This document shows, piece by piece, positions 53,810 through 61,148 of a DNA stretch of 64,000 nucleotides; position 1 is the stretch's first letter; every line of letters starts with the position of its first letter. Source of the DNA: Clostridium sp. CX1 (GTDB lineage Bacteria; Bacillota; Clostridia; Clostridiales; Clostridiaceae); assembly GCF_025398335.1 (NCBI RefSeq), contig NZ_JAODOO010000003.1, positions 248,001-312,000 on the forward strand, given 5' to 3'. The position numbers and the translations under genes were made by a program. The notes beneath the pieces were generated by a model. That model was given only the letters and a program-made list of their open reading frames with translations, was not told the origin of the DNA and did no database searches.

Positions 53810-54095
53810 ACTCACTAAATAGGACGGTAGTATCACAGGATTCAACTACTAGGATTAAGACAATCATCTTAAAATCTCGCTTTACATCTAAGTAATGCCT
53901 TTGTTATTTTATACCTTAACAAAATCCTGCAAGATTACGGGTGTTACCCGTTCCTCAAGTATATTATTCCACCAAAGCCTTTCCTTCTAGGTGTACTTTG
54001 GCAGTTCTTAATATTTTAAAGGAAACTCCTTTTCGATTCCTCAAAGGAGTAAGCGACTCACACAAAATCAAAGATTTTGGTTCCCTGCTTAAGAT
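53810..54095 (-). ncRNA. Structured 3' region of the TnpB element, probable omega RNA
   Basis: Directly after the tnpB stop codon the minus strand has a series of stems: AAAATC/GATTTT (54064-54078), ACTCCTTT/AAAGGAGT (54025-54050), CCAAAG/CTTTGG (53972-54001), ACGGGT/ACCCGT (53937-53951), TTGTTA/TAACAA near 53900-53921 and GTAGT/ACTAC (53827-53849). TnpB nucleases use an RNA made from the 3' end of the element, so this is its expected place. The exact boundary, where the guide begins, is unclear; candidates are just after 53937 and near 53820. Confidence 0.5.
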
Positions 54096-55535
54096 TTATG
54101 CTATTCCTAATATTTGTTTCCTATTTACTATCCAAGAATCAGGGTTTTCACCTACCTTCCTTTTTATAATTTTATTTATATAACTCCATTTACTCCATTC
54201 ATTCTTTTGATTGAATAGTTCAATGTTATCTATAAGCTTATCTTTTAATATCCTAGGTACTCTTTCTTTAAATTTATAACTTCTCCTGGCTATTACCATA
54301 GCAGCACCATTGTGGACTTCAATTCCATATTGATGGCAATATTTATATAATCCTATTTTACTTGTATACTGTGGTTTTATTTTAAGTAATTCTATGCCCT
54401 CTTTATAACAAGATGTTTCAATCATTGTCAGCAGTTTTGAGTATATAAATCCATGCTTTACTCTTGCGAATTTACGTTGAACATCTTTATCATTTTTGAA
54501 TTTTAAGTTCTCAATAACTAATCCACAATTATAAGTTTTAGCTATTAAAACAACTTGCTTAACTAATTTACCGCATAAGTTTAATCTTCTATTACTTCTG
54601 GCATATAATAGTTCATGTTGTTTCAGGTAAGTATGCCATTTATAGTTACCTTTGTTGTCTATCATAGTTAAAGCTACACCATTTGGATTGGTATCTATAC
54701 CTATAATCCCATTATGTCCTGTATATATTTCATCTGGCTTTGCTAACTCAAAGGTTATATGGCAATAATATTTACCTTTTTTCTTAATCATTTCTACTTG
54801 ATAAGCTTCTCCAGTAGCTAAGTGATTTAAAAATAGGCTTCTATAATCAGTTCCATTTACTTTACCAGTCTTCTTTGATAATTTTTGTGGCAAATATATA
54901 GGAATTTCGATTTTTACTGCTCTATTATTCTCAGTTTTTTCAAGAGTAGATATTTGGAGATAACTCATCCCATTATTTATTATTACCCTTAAATTTGGAT
55001 TACCCTTTTTAGTTTTATCTCCCCTTGAGTATATACGATTATTTCTACAAGACTTCCATCCCTCATTAGATATTAATCCTCTGCACCTTTTTAAAAACAT
55101 TTGTTTAGTTCCGAAAACTACAGATGGAATGGAGTTAGTATTAATGAATTCCTTAAAATAGTTAGCTTTTCTTTGTCTTTTATCTAGCTTTTTAAGTAAA
55201 GCGATTCGTTTCTTTTCTGATAAGTTTTTCTTCTTATCCTTTAAAACATTTTGTATATTTGCAATCTTTTTAACGTAATTTTCATAGTTCATTTTTAATA
55301 ATTCTTTTTGTGAAGCAATAGTTTGCCTTGCACTTTCTACTGCATCTTTTGCCTGTCTTATGTTAACATTGAACTTAGAAGCTACATCTTTTTCTAAAGC
55401 TCCAATTTTTTTACCCTCTAAGATTCTCTTAAAAGAGTATCTTGTTGCAGTAGAAAATACTAACATCATATTATCTATAACCTGAGTTTGTTCACTTGTT
55501 TCATTTATCAAAAGTGCTTTTATTGTTATTTTCAA
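54096..55535 (-). CDS. tnpB: TnpB-family RNA-guided nuclease/transposon protein (IS200/IS605 related)
   Basis: The 479-residue protein begins at a TTG with AAGGTAAG upstream. The RuvC-type residues Asp281 (IGIDTNP) and Glu342 (VIENLKF) are present. The usual zinc finger and the third Asp (D.NAA) are missing; instead the segment reads YTSKIGLYKYC..YGIEVHNGAAMVIARRS with His408-Asn409, as in the TnpB-related group. No TnpA transposase is beside it, so it is a stand-alone element. The gene is intact. It is inserted just upstream of a coat-gene operon. Guide-RNA nuclease function is known for canonical TnpB; whether this clade is active is uncertain. Confidence 0.85.
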   Translation of the reverse strand: MKITIKALLINETSEQTQVIDNMMLVFSTATRYSFKRILEGKKIGALEKDVASKFNVNIRQAKDAVESARQTIASQKELLKMNYENYVKKIANIQNVLKDKKKNLSEKKRIALLKKLDKRQRKANYFKEFINTNSIPSVVFGTKQMFLKRCRGLISNEGWKSCRNNRIYSRGDKTKKGNPNLRVIINNGMSYLQISTLEKTENNRAVKIEIPIYLPQKLSKKTGKVNGTDYRSLFLNHLATGEAYQVEMIKKKGKYYCHITFELAKPDEIYTGHNGIIGIDTNPNGVALTMIDNKGNYKWHTYLKQHELLYARSNRRLNLCGKLVKQVVLIAKTYNCGLVIENLKFKNDKDVQRKFARVKHGFIYSKLLTMIETSCYKEGIELLKIKPQYTSKIGLYKYCHQYGIEVHNGAAMVIARRSYKFKERVPRILKDKLIDNIELFNQKNEWSKWSYINKIIKRKVGENPDSWIVNRKQILGIA

Positions 55536-56040
55536 AGCTTCTTACCTTACCTTCTTTTATAATTCTAATCATCATGCCATATTTGTTTACAGTATTTTCT
55601 GGATTTTTATTAATGCTAATATAGTTACTATTTTATCCACTTTAACATAATAATTATAAAGAAACCTATCGGTATTAAGATTTTTGTAATAGCATTTTTT
55701 ATAAATAAATTTCTATAAGATGTATTTTGGGTACAATTATCAACACAGTATTAATGCTCAGGTAATTGACTGCTCCGCAGTATTATTAAAGCCATTGGTT
55801 TAAACTATATTATACAAGTATCAGCTTATTAAAAAAGTTATCATACTAAATCACGTTTTGTCATATTTATCAGCAACTGTTGCTACCTCCTTAGAATTTT
55901 TTACAAAGTTATTATTAGCTATTAGGGGAGAAATATGTGTGGAATAAATAGGGATAAGGCGTAGAAATTGATTCCTTAGTTATCTGTTATTGTAAAACCT
56001 AAGGAGCTTATTTTTATGCTATTCGCATAAATAAATTTAG
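54096..56040 (-). mobile_element. TnpB-only IS605-type element (ends not defined)
   Basis: The element includes tnpB, the structured RNA region (extending left to about 53820) and probably part of the 500-bp non-coding region to the right. I could not find target-site duplications, which IS605 elements do not make, nor clear terminal hairpins, so the right boundary given is only approximate. Confidence 0.5.
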
Positions 56041-56111
56041 TATATAATAAAACCCTATGCTGGGCATAGGGTTTTTCAACACTTTTAAATACTACTATAG
56101 CAACTTCTTCC
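55536..56111. other. Non-coding region between tnpB and the CWB2 gene
   Basis: About 575 bases with no convincing gene. It holds the presumed left end and promoter of the TnpB element (minus-strand -10-like TATAAT near 55812), an ACTGC/GCAGT hairpin (near 55770), a strong GGAGGT-type ribosome site with only a 7-codon ORF (MTKRDLV, 55840-55863), and an AGCAACTGTTGCT palindrome near 55872. The tiny ORFs look like remnants or chance. Confidence 0.5.
56049..56076. terminator. Terminator after the CWB2/NlpC-like gene
   Basis: AAAACCCTATGC and GCATAGGGTTTT are perfect arms with T-runs on both strands; it ends the minus-strand gene at 56112. Confidence 0.8.
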
Positions 56112-58124
56112 TTATTGCAATTTAACAGCAGCGTTGTTTATTTTAGACACAAGATAGTTGCTCACTATTCCGTTTCCACCAAGAATATCAAGAGTAAATC
56201 TATTGCTTCCTGTAAGCTTGTTTATAGACCTTGCTCCGTTAACATAGGATCTATCTGACACAAGAACTAAAGGAGCACCATTATTAAAGGCTGCGGCAGC
56301 ACTTCCACTTAAAGAATCAGGGAAGTTTTCACCATTTGCTAAAAATACTCGATTTAAGTTACCAGAATAAAAATAATCATTTATCTTTTCATTGGTATCA
56401 TATCTATCTAGTCCGCCTAATCTTACAATTTTGCTGCTAGTAATATTACTGATTTTATTTTTCACATTTTCAGAAACAACACCAGTTCCACCTACAATAT
56501 AAACAGTTGAAGGCTGCTGATCTTTAATATAATTTTCTACTGCTCTATTTAAGTTATCCTTAGAAGTTAAAAGTATAGGCATCTGACTGGCACCTGCCTT
56601 TGAGGAAATACTTAAGGCATCTGCAAACATAGAGTCATTTGTAACTATTACAGGCATTCCCTTTGTTAAGTTTAAAGTTTGAGCTATTTTAACACTAGTT
56701 TCATTTCTATCTAGTCCGCCTACTCTTGTTATATTGTTTCCTGAATAGCCTTGCTGAGTAAAGTATTCAACATAGGAGCTGTCAACAGCGCCTTGTCCTC
56801 CTAAAATGTATATCTTGCCGTTTTTATCAAGATTTTTAGTAATATACTGCAGTACAACCTGACTATCTTGAGGATTTTTATCTACAAGAAGCAGTGGAGA
56901 ATTAAGCCTTCTTGCTAAAGTAACTCCTGATAGACCATCTGGAAAATCATTACCGCTGGCAATAACTACATTTTTTAAGTCTACATTCTTAAAATTCTCA
57001 TCTGCTATAATCTTTGAAGTCTCATATCTGTCCTGGCCGCCAAATCTTTCAGTTTTGTTTATTTTAGAAGGTACAGTAGAGGTTCCGTTAACAAAGTTTA
57101 AAGGACTTAAAACAGGATTGCTCCAATAGCCTCTATTGTTTTTTGTTTCTAGAATAAAATAATAATTACCTTCTGCCATGTTATCAAGATATACTGTTGT
57201 CTCTGTTACCTGAGTAGTTCCAGATACCTCTTTAACTAAAAGACCACTTTGATCAGAACTGTTATTTAAATCACCTTTATAAATTCTAATTCTGTACTCG
57301 CTTTGGTATCCATTGCTTCTAGTGTCGTTAAAGTTCCAGTCGAAGAATACCCTGCCGCTCTTTTTATCAACAGCTTGTCTGTACAAAGGACTTTCTAAAG
57401 TAGGCTGCGCAGAATTGCTTTCAATATAATCACTGTTTATATACTTATATCTGTAGGCCTTGTAATTATTCATTAAATAGTCCTTAGATCTATAAAACTC
57501 TTTTACCTTTTGTCCAGTACCGTCAGTATTATCTATAGTTGCCTCTAAAGTAGCAGCTCCTATTACATTACCATAATCATCATAAACCCAACCTTGGAAG
57601 AAGGCAGCACTATCGCCTTTATTTAAAAGCACGTCCATATTTCTTAAGTCATCAAAGGATATAGGATCTAGATAATCCTTTAAAGTATAAGAAGTAAGCT
57701 TTCCACCGGCAATTTTTAAACTACTTTGAATAAAACTAGCAGAATCTATACCAGCAGTTTCGCCTTTATACCCACCTTCAAAACGTACATTTCCAGCGGT
57801 AGCCCCTTTAGTGAGAGCTTCAGAAAAGTTGCTCCATAATCTATTAGAAGTAGTATCAATTCCATCAGAACCACCGTAATTGTAAGGTATACCTGTTTCT
57901 GTAGAATCGGTTTTATCTCTTAAATGTTCAGGTAATTGGATATAACCATAGGTTTTTCCATTTGAGTCTTTATTATAATGCCATTGAGTATAAGCCATCT
58001 TATAAGCTCTGTCCTGAGCTTCCTGTCTAGAAATAGCTGAAGCGGCCTTAGGGCTGTATATTGAAGAGCTTGTAGCTAAAGAAAATGTCAGTATAAACAT
58101 AATAAATTTATTTCTTCTTTTCAT
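56112..58124 (-). CDS. Secreted protein with degenerate NlpC/P60-like domain and three CWB2 repeats
   Basis: The 670-residue protein has a signal peptide (residues 1-30, cleavage near AASA). An N-terminal domain (about 35-230) resembles NlpC/P60 hydrolases (IPYNYGGSDGID, YKGETAGIDSASF), but the catalytic Cys is replaced by Ser128. A fibronectin-like region (about 240-345) follows, then three CWB2 repeats (about 355-665, e.g. RFGGQDRYETS, VGGLDRNETS, LGGLDRYDTN). CWB2 repeats in Clostridioides difficile bind the anionic polymer PSII. Ribosome site AGGAGG. It is probably a surface-anchored binding protein rather than an active hydrolase. Confidence 0.85.
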   Translation of the reverse strand: MKRRNKFIMFILTFSLATSSSIYSPKAASAISRQEAQDRAYKMAYTQWHYNKDSNGKTYGYIQLPEHLRDKTDSTETGIPYNYGGSDGIDTTSNRLWSNFSEALTKGATAGNVRFEGGYKGETAGIDSASFIQSSLKIAGGKLTSYTLKDYLDPISFDDLRNMDVLLNKGDSAAFFQGWVYDDYGNVIGAATLEATIDNTDGTGQKVKEFYRSKDYLMNNYKAYRYKYINSDYIESNSAQPTLESPLYRQAVDKKSGRVFFDWNFNDTRSNGYQSEYRIRIYKGDLNNSSDQSGLLVKEVSGTTQVTETTVYLDNMAEGNYYFILETKNNRGYWSNPVLSPLNFVNGTSTVPSKINKTERFGGQDRYETSKIIADENFKNVDLKNVVIASGNDFPDGLSGVTLARRLNSPLLLVDKNPQDSQVVLQYITKNLDKNGKIYILGGQGAVDSSYVEYFTQQGYSGNNITRVGGLDRNETSVKIAQTLNLTKGMPVIVTNDSMFADALSISSKAGASQMPILLTSKDNLNRAVENYIKDQQPSTVYIVGGTGVVSENVKNKISNITSSKIVRLGGLDRYDTNEKINDYFYSGNLNRVFLANGENFPDSLSGSAAAAFNNGAPLVLVSDRSYVNGARSINKLTGSNRFTLDILGGNGIVSNYLVSKINNAAVKLQ

Positions 58125-58494
58125 TCAAAAACCTCCTGATAGGATTGATTTTCCTTTATAAGGTCACAATTTAAAATACTTTTGCTCCTGTAATTATATT
58201 TTAACTTTCTCTCTACTTCAATGAAGAAATAATGGAAGCGGTGGAAAAGGAGGAGAGTTCACAAAAAGGTATACAAGTGGTATAATGTTAATTAATATTT
58301 TCAAAAGAAGACCAGTATAATTTAGTACTAGAACTTTAAGAGCTAGAAAAGCTCTTTTTTGTTTTGTTAGACTAATTAAGTTTAAAATGGACAAAACTAC
58401 AATAATGCAATAGTGCATTAAATAATAATGTCTAGTATTAGCAAGTCAAGCTGAAGCAGATATGACGTGAATATAAGAGAAAGGAAGTGCTGAC
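58125..58494. other. Divergent intergenic region with possible small RNA
   Basis: 370 bases between the CWB2 gene (minus) and degV (plus). It includes the promoter-terminator unit at 58258-58365; the rest is AT-rich with no gene seen. Confidence 0.6.
58258..58365 (+). ncRNA. Candidate small RNA or degV leader (promoter plus terminator)
   Basis: TTCACA (58258-58263), 17 bases, TATAAT (58281-58286) is a good promoter. About 50 bases later, AAGAGCT/AGCTCTT (58338-58356) forms a hairpin followed by six T and GTTTT. A transcript of about 70 bases would result. It may be an independent small RNA or an attenuated leader for degV, 130 bases further on. Confidence 0.5.
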
Positions 58495-59361
58495 ATGAAA
58501 ACAATATTAATAACTGATTCTTGCAGCGATTTACCATTAGAGTATATAGAAAATAACAACATAATATATATGTCATTAACCTATGAAATTAAAGGACAAG
58601 AATTTAAAGATGACTTTTGGAAAACAACAAAATCTAAAGAGTTCTATGACAAACTAAGAGAAGGTGAACTTTCAAAAACCTCACAGGTTAACTCACACAG
58701 ATACTATGAAGAATTTAAGAAACATATAACTGAGAATAACTCTATTATATATGTAGGCTTTTCCTCTGCTTTAAGCGGAAGTACTAATAGTGCTGCCATA
58801 GCAAGGGAACAGCTTCTAGAAGAGTTTAAAGATGCTGACATCACAGTAGTTGATACTAAAGGCGCCTCTATGGGTCAGGGGCTTTTAGTTTATTATGCTA
58901 ACGAGATGTTAAAAAAAGAAGCTCCTAAAGAAGAAGTTGTTAACTGGTTAGAAGAAAATAAACTAAAACTAAGTCACTGGTTCACAGTAGAGGATTTAAA
59001 CCACCTAAAAAGAGGAGGTAGAATATCCAGTACTGCAGCAGTAGTAGGTACACTACTTAACATTAAGCCAGTGCTTCATGTAGATAACGAAGGTAAATTA
59101 GTTCCTGTTGAAAAAGTAAAGGGCAGAAAAAAATCTTTAAAAACCCTTGTAGATAAACTAAGTGAGAAAATAGTAAATGCCGAAGAGCAGATAATAGGTA
59201 TAAGTCATGGCGACTGCATTGAAGATGCAGAGCATGTAAGAGATTTAATTCTAGAGCAATATAAGGTGAAGGATTTTATTATAACTAATGTAGGGCCTGT
59301 TATAGGCTCACATTCAGGTCCTGGAACAGTGGCGTTATTTTTTCTAGGCAGCAGCAGATAG
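58495..59361 (+). CDS. DegV family fatty-acid-binding protein
   Basis: The 288-residue protein has the DegV family pattern: ITDSCSDLPLEY at the N-terminus, SSALSGSTNSA in the binding region, KRGGRISSTAA and the GSHSGPGTVALFFLG end. DegV/FakB proteins bind a fatty acid and present it to the FakA kinase for phospholipid synthesis. Ribosome site AAAGGAAG. The gene stands apart from the surface genes and is probably its own unit. Confidence 0.93.
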   Translation: MKTILITDSCSDLPLEYIENNNIIYMSLTYEIKGQEFKDDFWKTTKSKEFYDKLREGELSKTSQVNSHRYYEEFKKHITENNSIIYVGFSSALSGSTNSAAIAREQLLEEFKDADITVVDTKGASMGQGLLVYYANEMLKKEAPKEEVVNWLEENKLKLSHWFTVEDLNHLKRGGRISSTAAVVGTLLNIKPVLHVDNEGKLVPVEKVKGRKKSLKTLVDKLSEKIVNAEEQIIGISHGDCIEDAEHVRDLILEQYKVKDFIITNVGPVIGSHSGPGTVALFFLGSSR

Positions 59362-59544
59362 CTTTTAGGTAGAAAAAACTTATGAAGATATCTTAAAAGT
59401 TTTCGATTATAATACTGGGACATACTTTTTAGGAAATATTTTCAATGGTAAAATATTTATCCTAAAGCTGTAAAAAAGTTATGTTATAATATATAATAAA
59501 AATAGTTGAATATTTTACTAATTAGAATTTAGGAGGACTTTAAG

Positions 59545-60585
59545 ATGAAGGGAAGAAGATTTCTAAGCTCTGTTTTAACGGCTCTAGTTGTATCAGTAAC
59601 TTTAGGAACTGCAAGTGTACAAGCAGCTTCCGTAGAAAGAACTAGCGGAAGTGATAGAATAGGAACTGCAAATCAACTGGCTGTTAAATCCTTTGGAACT
59701 GCACAAAATGTAATTCTTGTAAACGGATATGGCTATGCAGATGCAGTAAGTGCAACTCCTCTTGCAAAGCAATTAGGTGCACCAATACTTTTAACAGAAA
59801 ACAAAGGTGCTCTTGAAGCATCAGTGTTAACTACAATGCAAAGCCTTGGAGCTTCTAAGGTTTATATAGTTGGTGGAACAGGAGTTGTATCTCCAGCTAT
59901 AGAAGCTTCTTTAAAATCAAAGTACACAGTAGAGCGTATAGCAGGAGTAACAGATACTTCAAGAATGGGAACTAACGCAGAAGTTGCAAAGAAGGTTTTA
60001 AGCTTAAGTGGACAAAAGGGAGCAATCCTTGTAAATGGACAAGATGGATATGCTGATGCCTTATCAGTAGCATCTATAGCTGCTAAAAAAGGATACCCAG
60101 TACTATTTGGAACTCGTACAGAGGTAGCTCCAGTAGTTAAGGAAGTTGCTAAAGACCTAACTATTCTAGGTGTAGGTGGATCATGGGCACTTCCAGATGC
60201 TGTTGTAAAATCTGTAAACGGAACAAAGATAACAGACACAGCGGAAAAATCTAAGGACAGATTTGCTACAAACTTAGCAGTTTTAGATTACTTTAAAAAT
60301 GATTTAGATTTTACTAATATATATGTAGCAGCAGGTGGAGCAACTAATACTCAGTTTGCTGATGCTCTTGTAGCTTCTGCAGCAGCAGCTACAAAAGGCT
60401 CACCACTAGTTTTAAGTGGAATAGGAGCAAATGCAGATCAAGTAGCAAAAGCTACTGAATACGTACTAGCAAAAGCAGGAGACAGCGGTAAGGTAATTAT
60501 AGTTGGTGGAACAGGCTCTGTTTCAACGGATATTGAAGCTAAGTTTGTGAACCAAGATTCTCTTGAAGTAATAAGTATTGAATAA
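59545..60585 (+). CDS. Secreted CWB2-only cell-wall protein
   Basis: The 346-residue protein has a signal peptide (about 1-27, VQAAS) and then three CWB2 repeats filling the rest (ERTSGSDRIGTA, RIAGVTDTSRMGT, DRFATNLAV). No effector domain follows, so it can only bind or occupy the wall. It could compete with or space S-layer proteins, or be a remnant of a larger Cwp. Codon use is biased toward GGA and GCT, suggesting good expression. Ribosome site AGGAGG. Confidence 0.88.
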   Translation: MKGRRFLSSVLTALVVSVTLGTASVQAASVERTSGSDRIGTANQLAVKSFGTAQNVILVNGYGYADAVSATPLAKQLGAPILLTENKGALEASVLTTMQSLGASKVYIVGGTGVVSPAIEASLKSKYTVERIAGVTDTSRMGTNAEVAKKVLSLSGQKGAILVNGQDGYADALSVASIAAKKGYPVLFGTRTEVAPVVKEVAKDLTILGVGGSWALPDAVVKSVNGTKITDTAEKSKDRFATNLAVLDYFKNDLDFTNIYVAAGGATNTQFADALVASAAAATKGSPLVLSGIGANADQVAKATEYVLAKAGDSGKVIIVGGTGSVSTDIEAKFVNQDSLEVISIE

Positions 60586-60592
60586 TAGCTGG

Positions 60593-60638
60593 CAAAGTCA
60601 TAGATAATTTGAATAAAATTATCTATGACTTTTTTTTG
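60593..60638 (+). terminator. Strong rho-independent terminator
   Basis: AAAGTCATAGATAATTT pairs with AAATTATCTATGACTTT, followed by eight T in total, after the CWB2-only gene. Confidence 0.9.
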
Positions 60639-61148
60639 TAAATAAAAAAGGAATTCTTAAAAATATGTAGAATAGTATAAGTCATATGAAAATATAATAC
60701 TAGGAGTAGACCATATTTTTCATAAGCTAGAAATAAGGTGGTCATCGTACCTAAAATTACATAGTATAAAAGTATGGAAAAACCAAAACTAGTGTTGTAT
60801 AATGATATCAGAGGTTAGGAGTTCTAAAAAAACTAAATTAAAATAAAAAAGCTTATTAAATCATATAAAGTATGGAAAATACAATACGAATATGATATAA
60901 TAAGGAGTGAGTTTTATATAACTAACTTCTAAGTGGTTTAGTATAATACACAGAAACTCCAAATAATTACATCAGAATTACATAAATTTTAGTAGAATAT
61001 GCTGTACAAGTGTGTTATAATTAAATCTGTTTCGAAATATAGACCAAGCCATAAGATGCTTGGATATATTGGTAAAGTATATATTTAATAATATATATCT
61101 AAAATTGTAAAACAATTTATTCACTTAAATCGAGGAGGGTATTACGAT
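60639..61148 (+). other. Long leader/promoter region of the S-layer gene
   Basis: About 510 bases without an ORF. It contains at least two TATAAT -10 candidates (60896-60901 and 61016-61021) and, in the probable 5' leader, a CCAAGC/GCTTGG hairpin (61044-61063) that could stabilise the mRNA. A long leader is usual for S-layer genes. Confidence 0.6.

Noticed and set aside
55840-55863. Seven-codon ORF MTKRDLV with a GGAGGT-type ribosome site on the minus strand
   Set aside because: Too short and without context; possibly a remnant of a gene, but nothing supports function.
53810-56040. Group I intron (IStron) associated with the TnpB element
   Set aside because: I looked for the group I core (P, Q, R and S elements). 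One R-like match (TTCAACTACTAG) occurs on the plus strand, but no partner S element is found in the right place.
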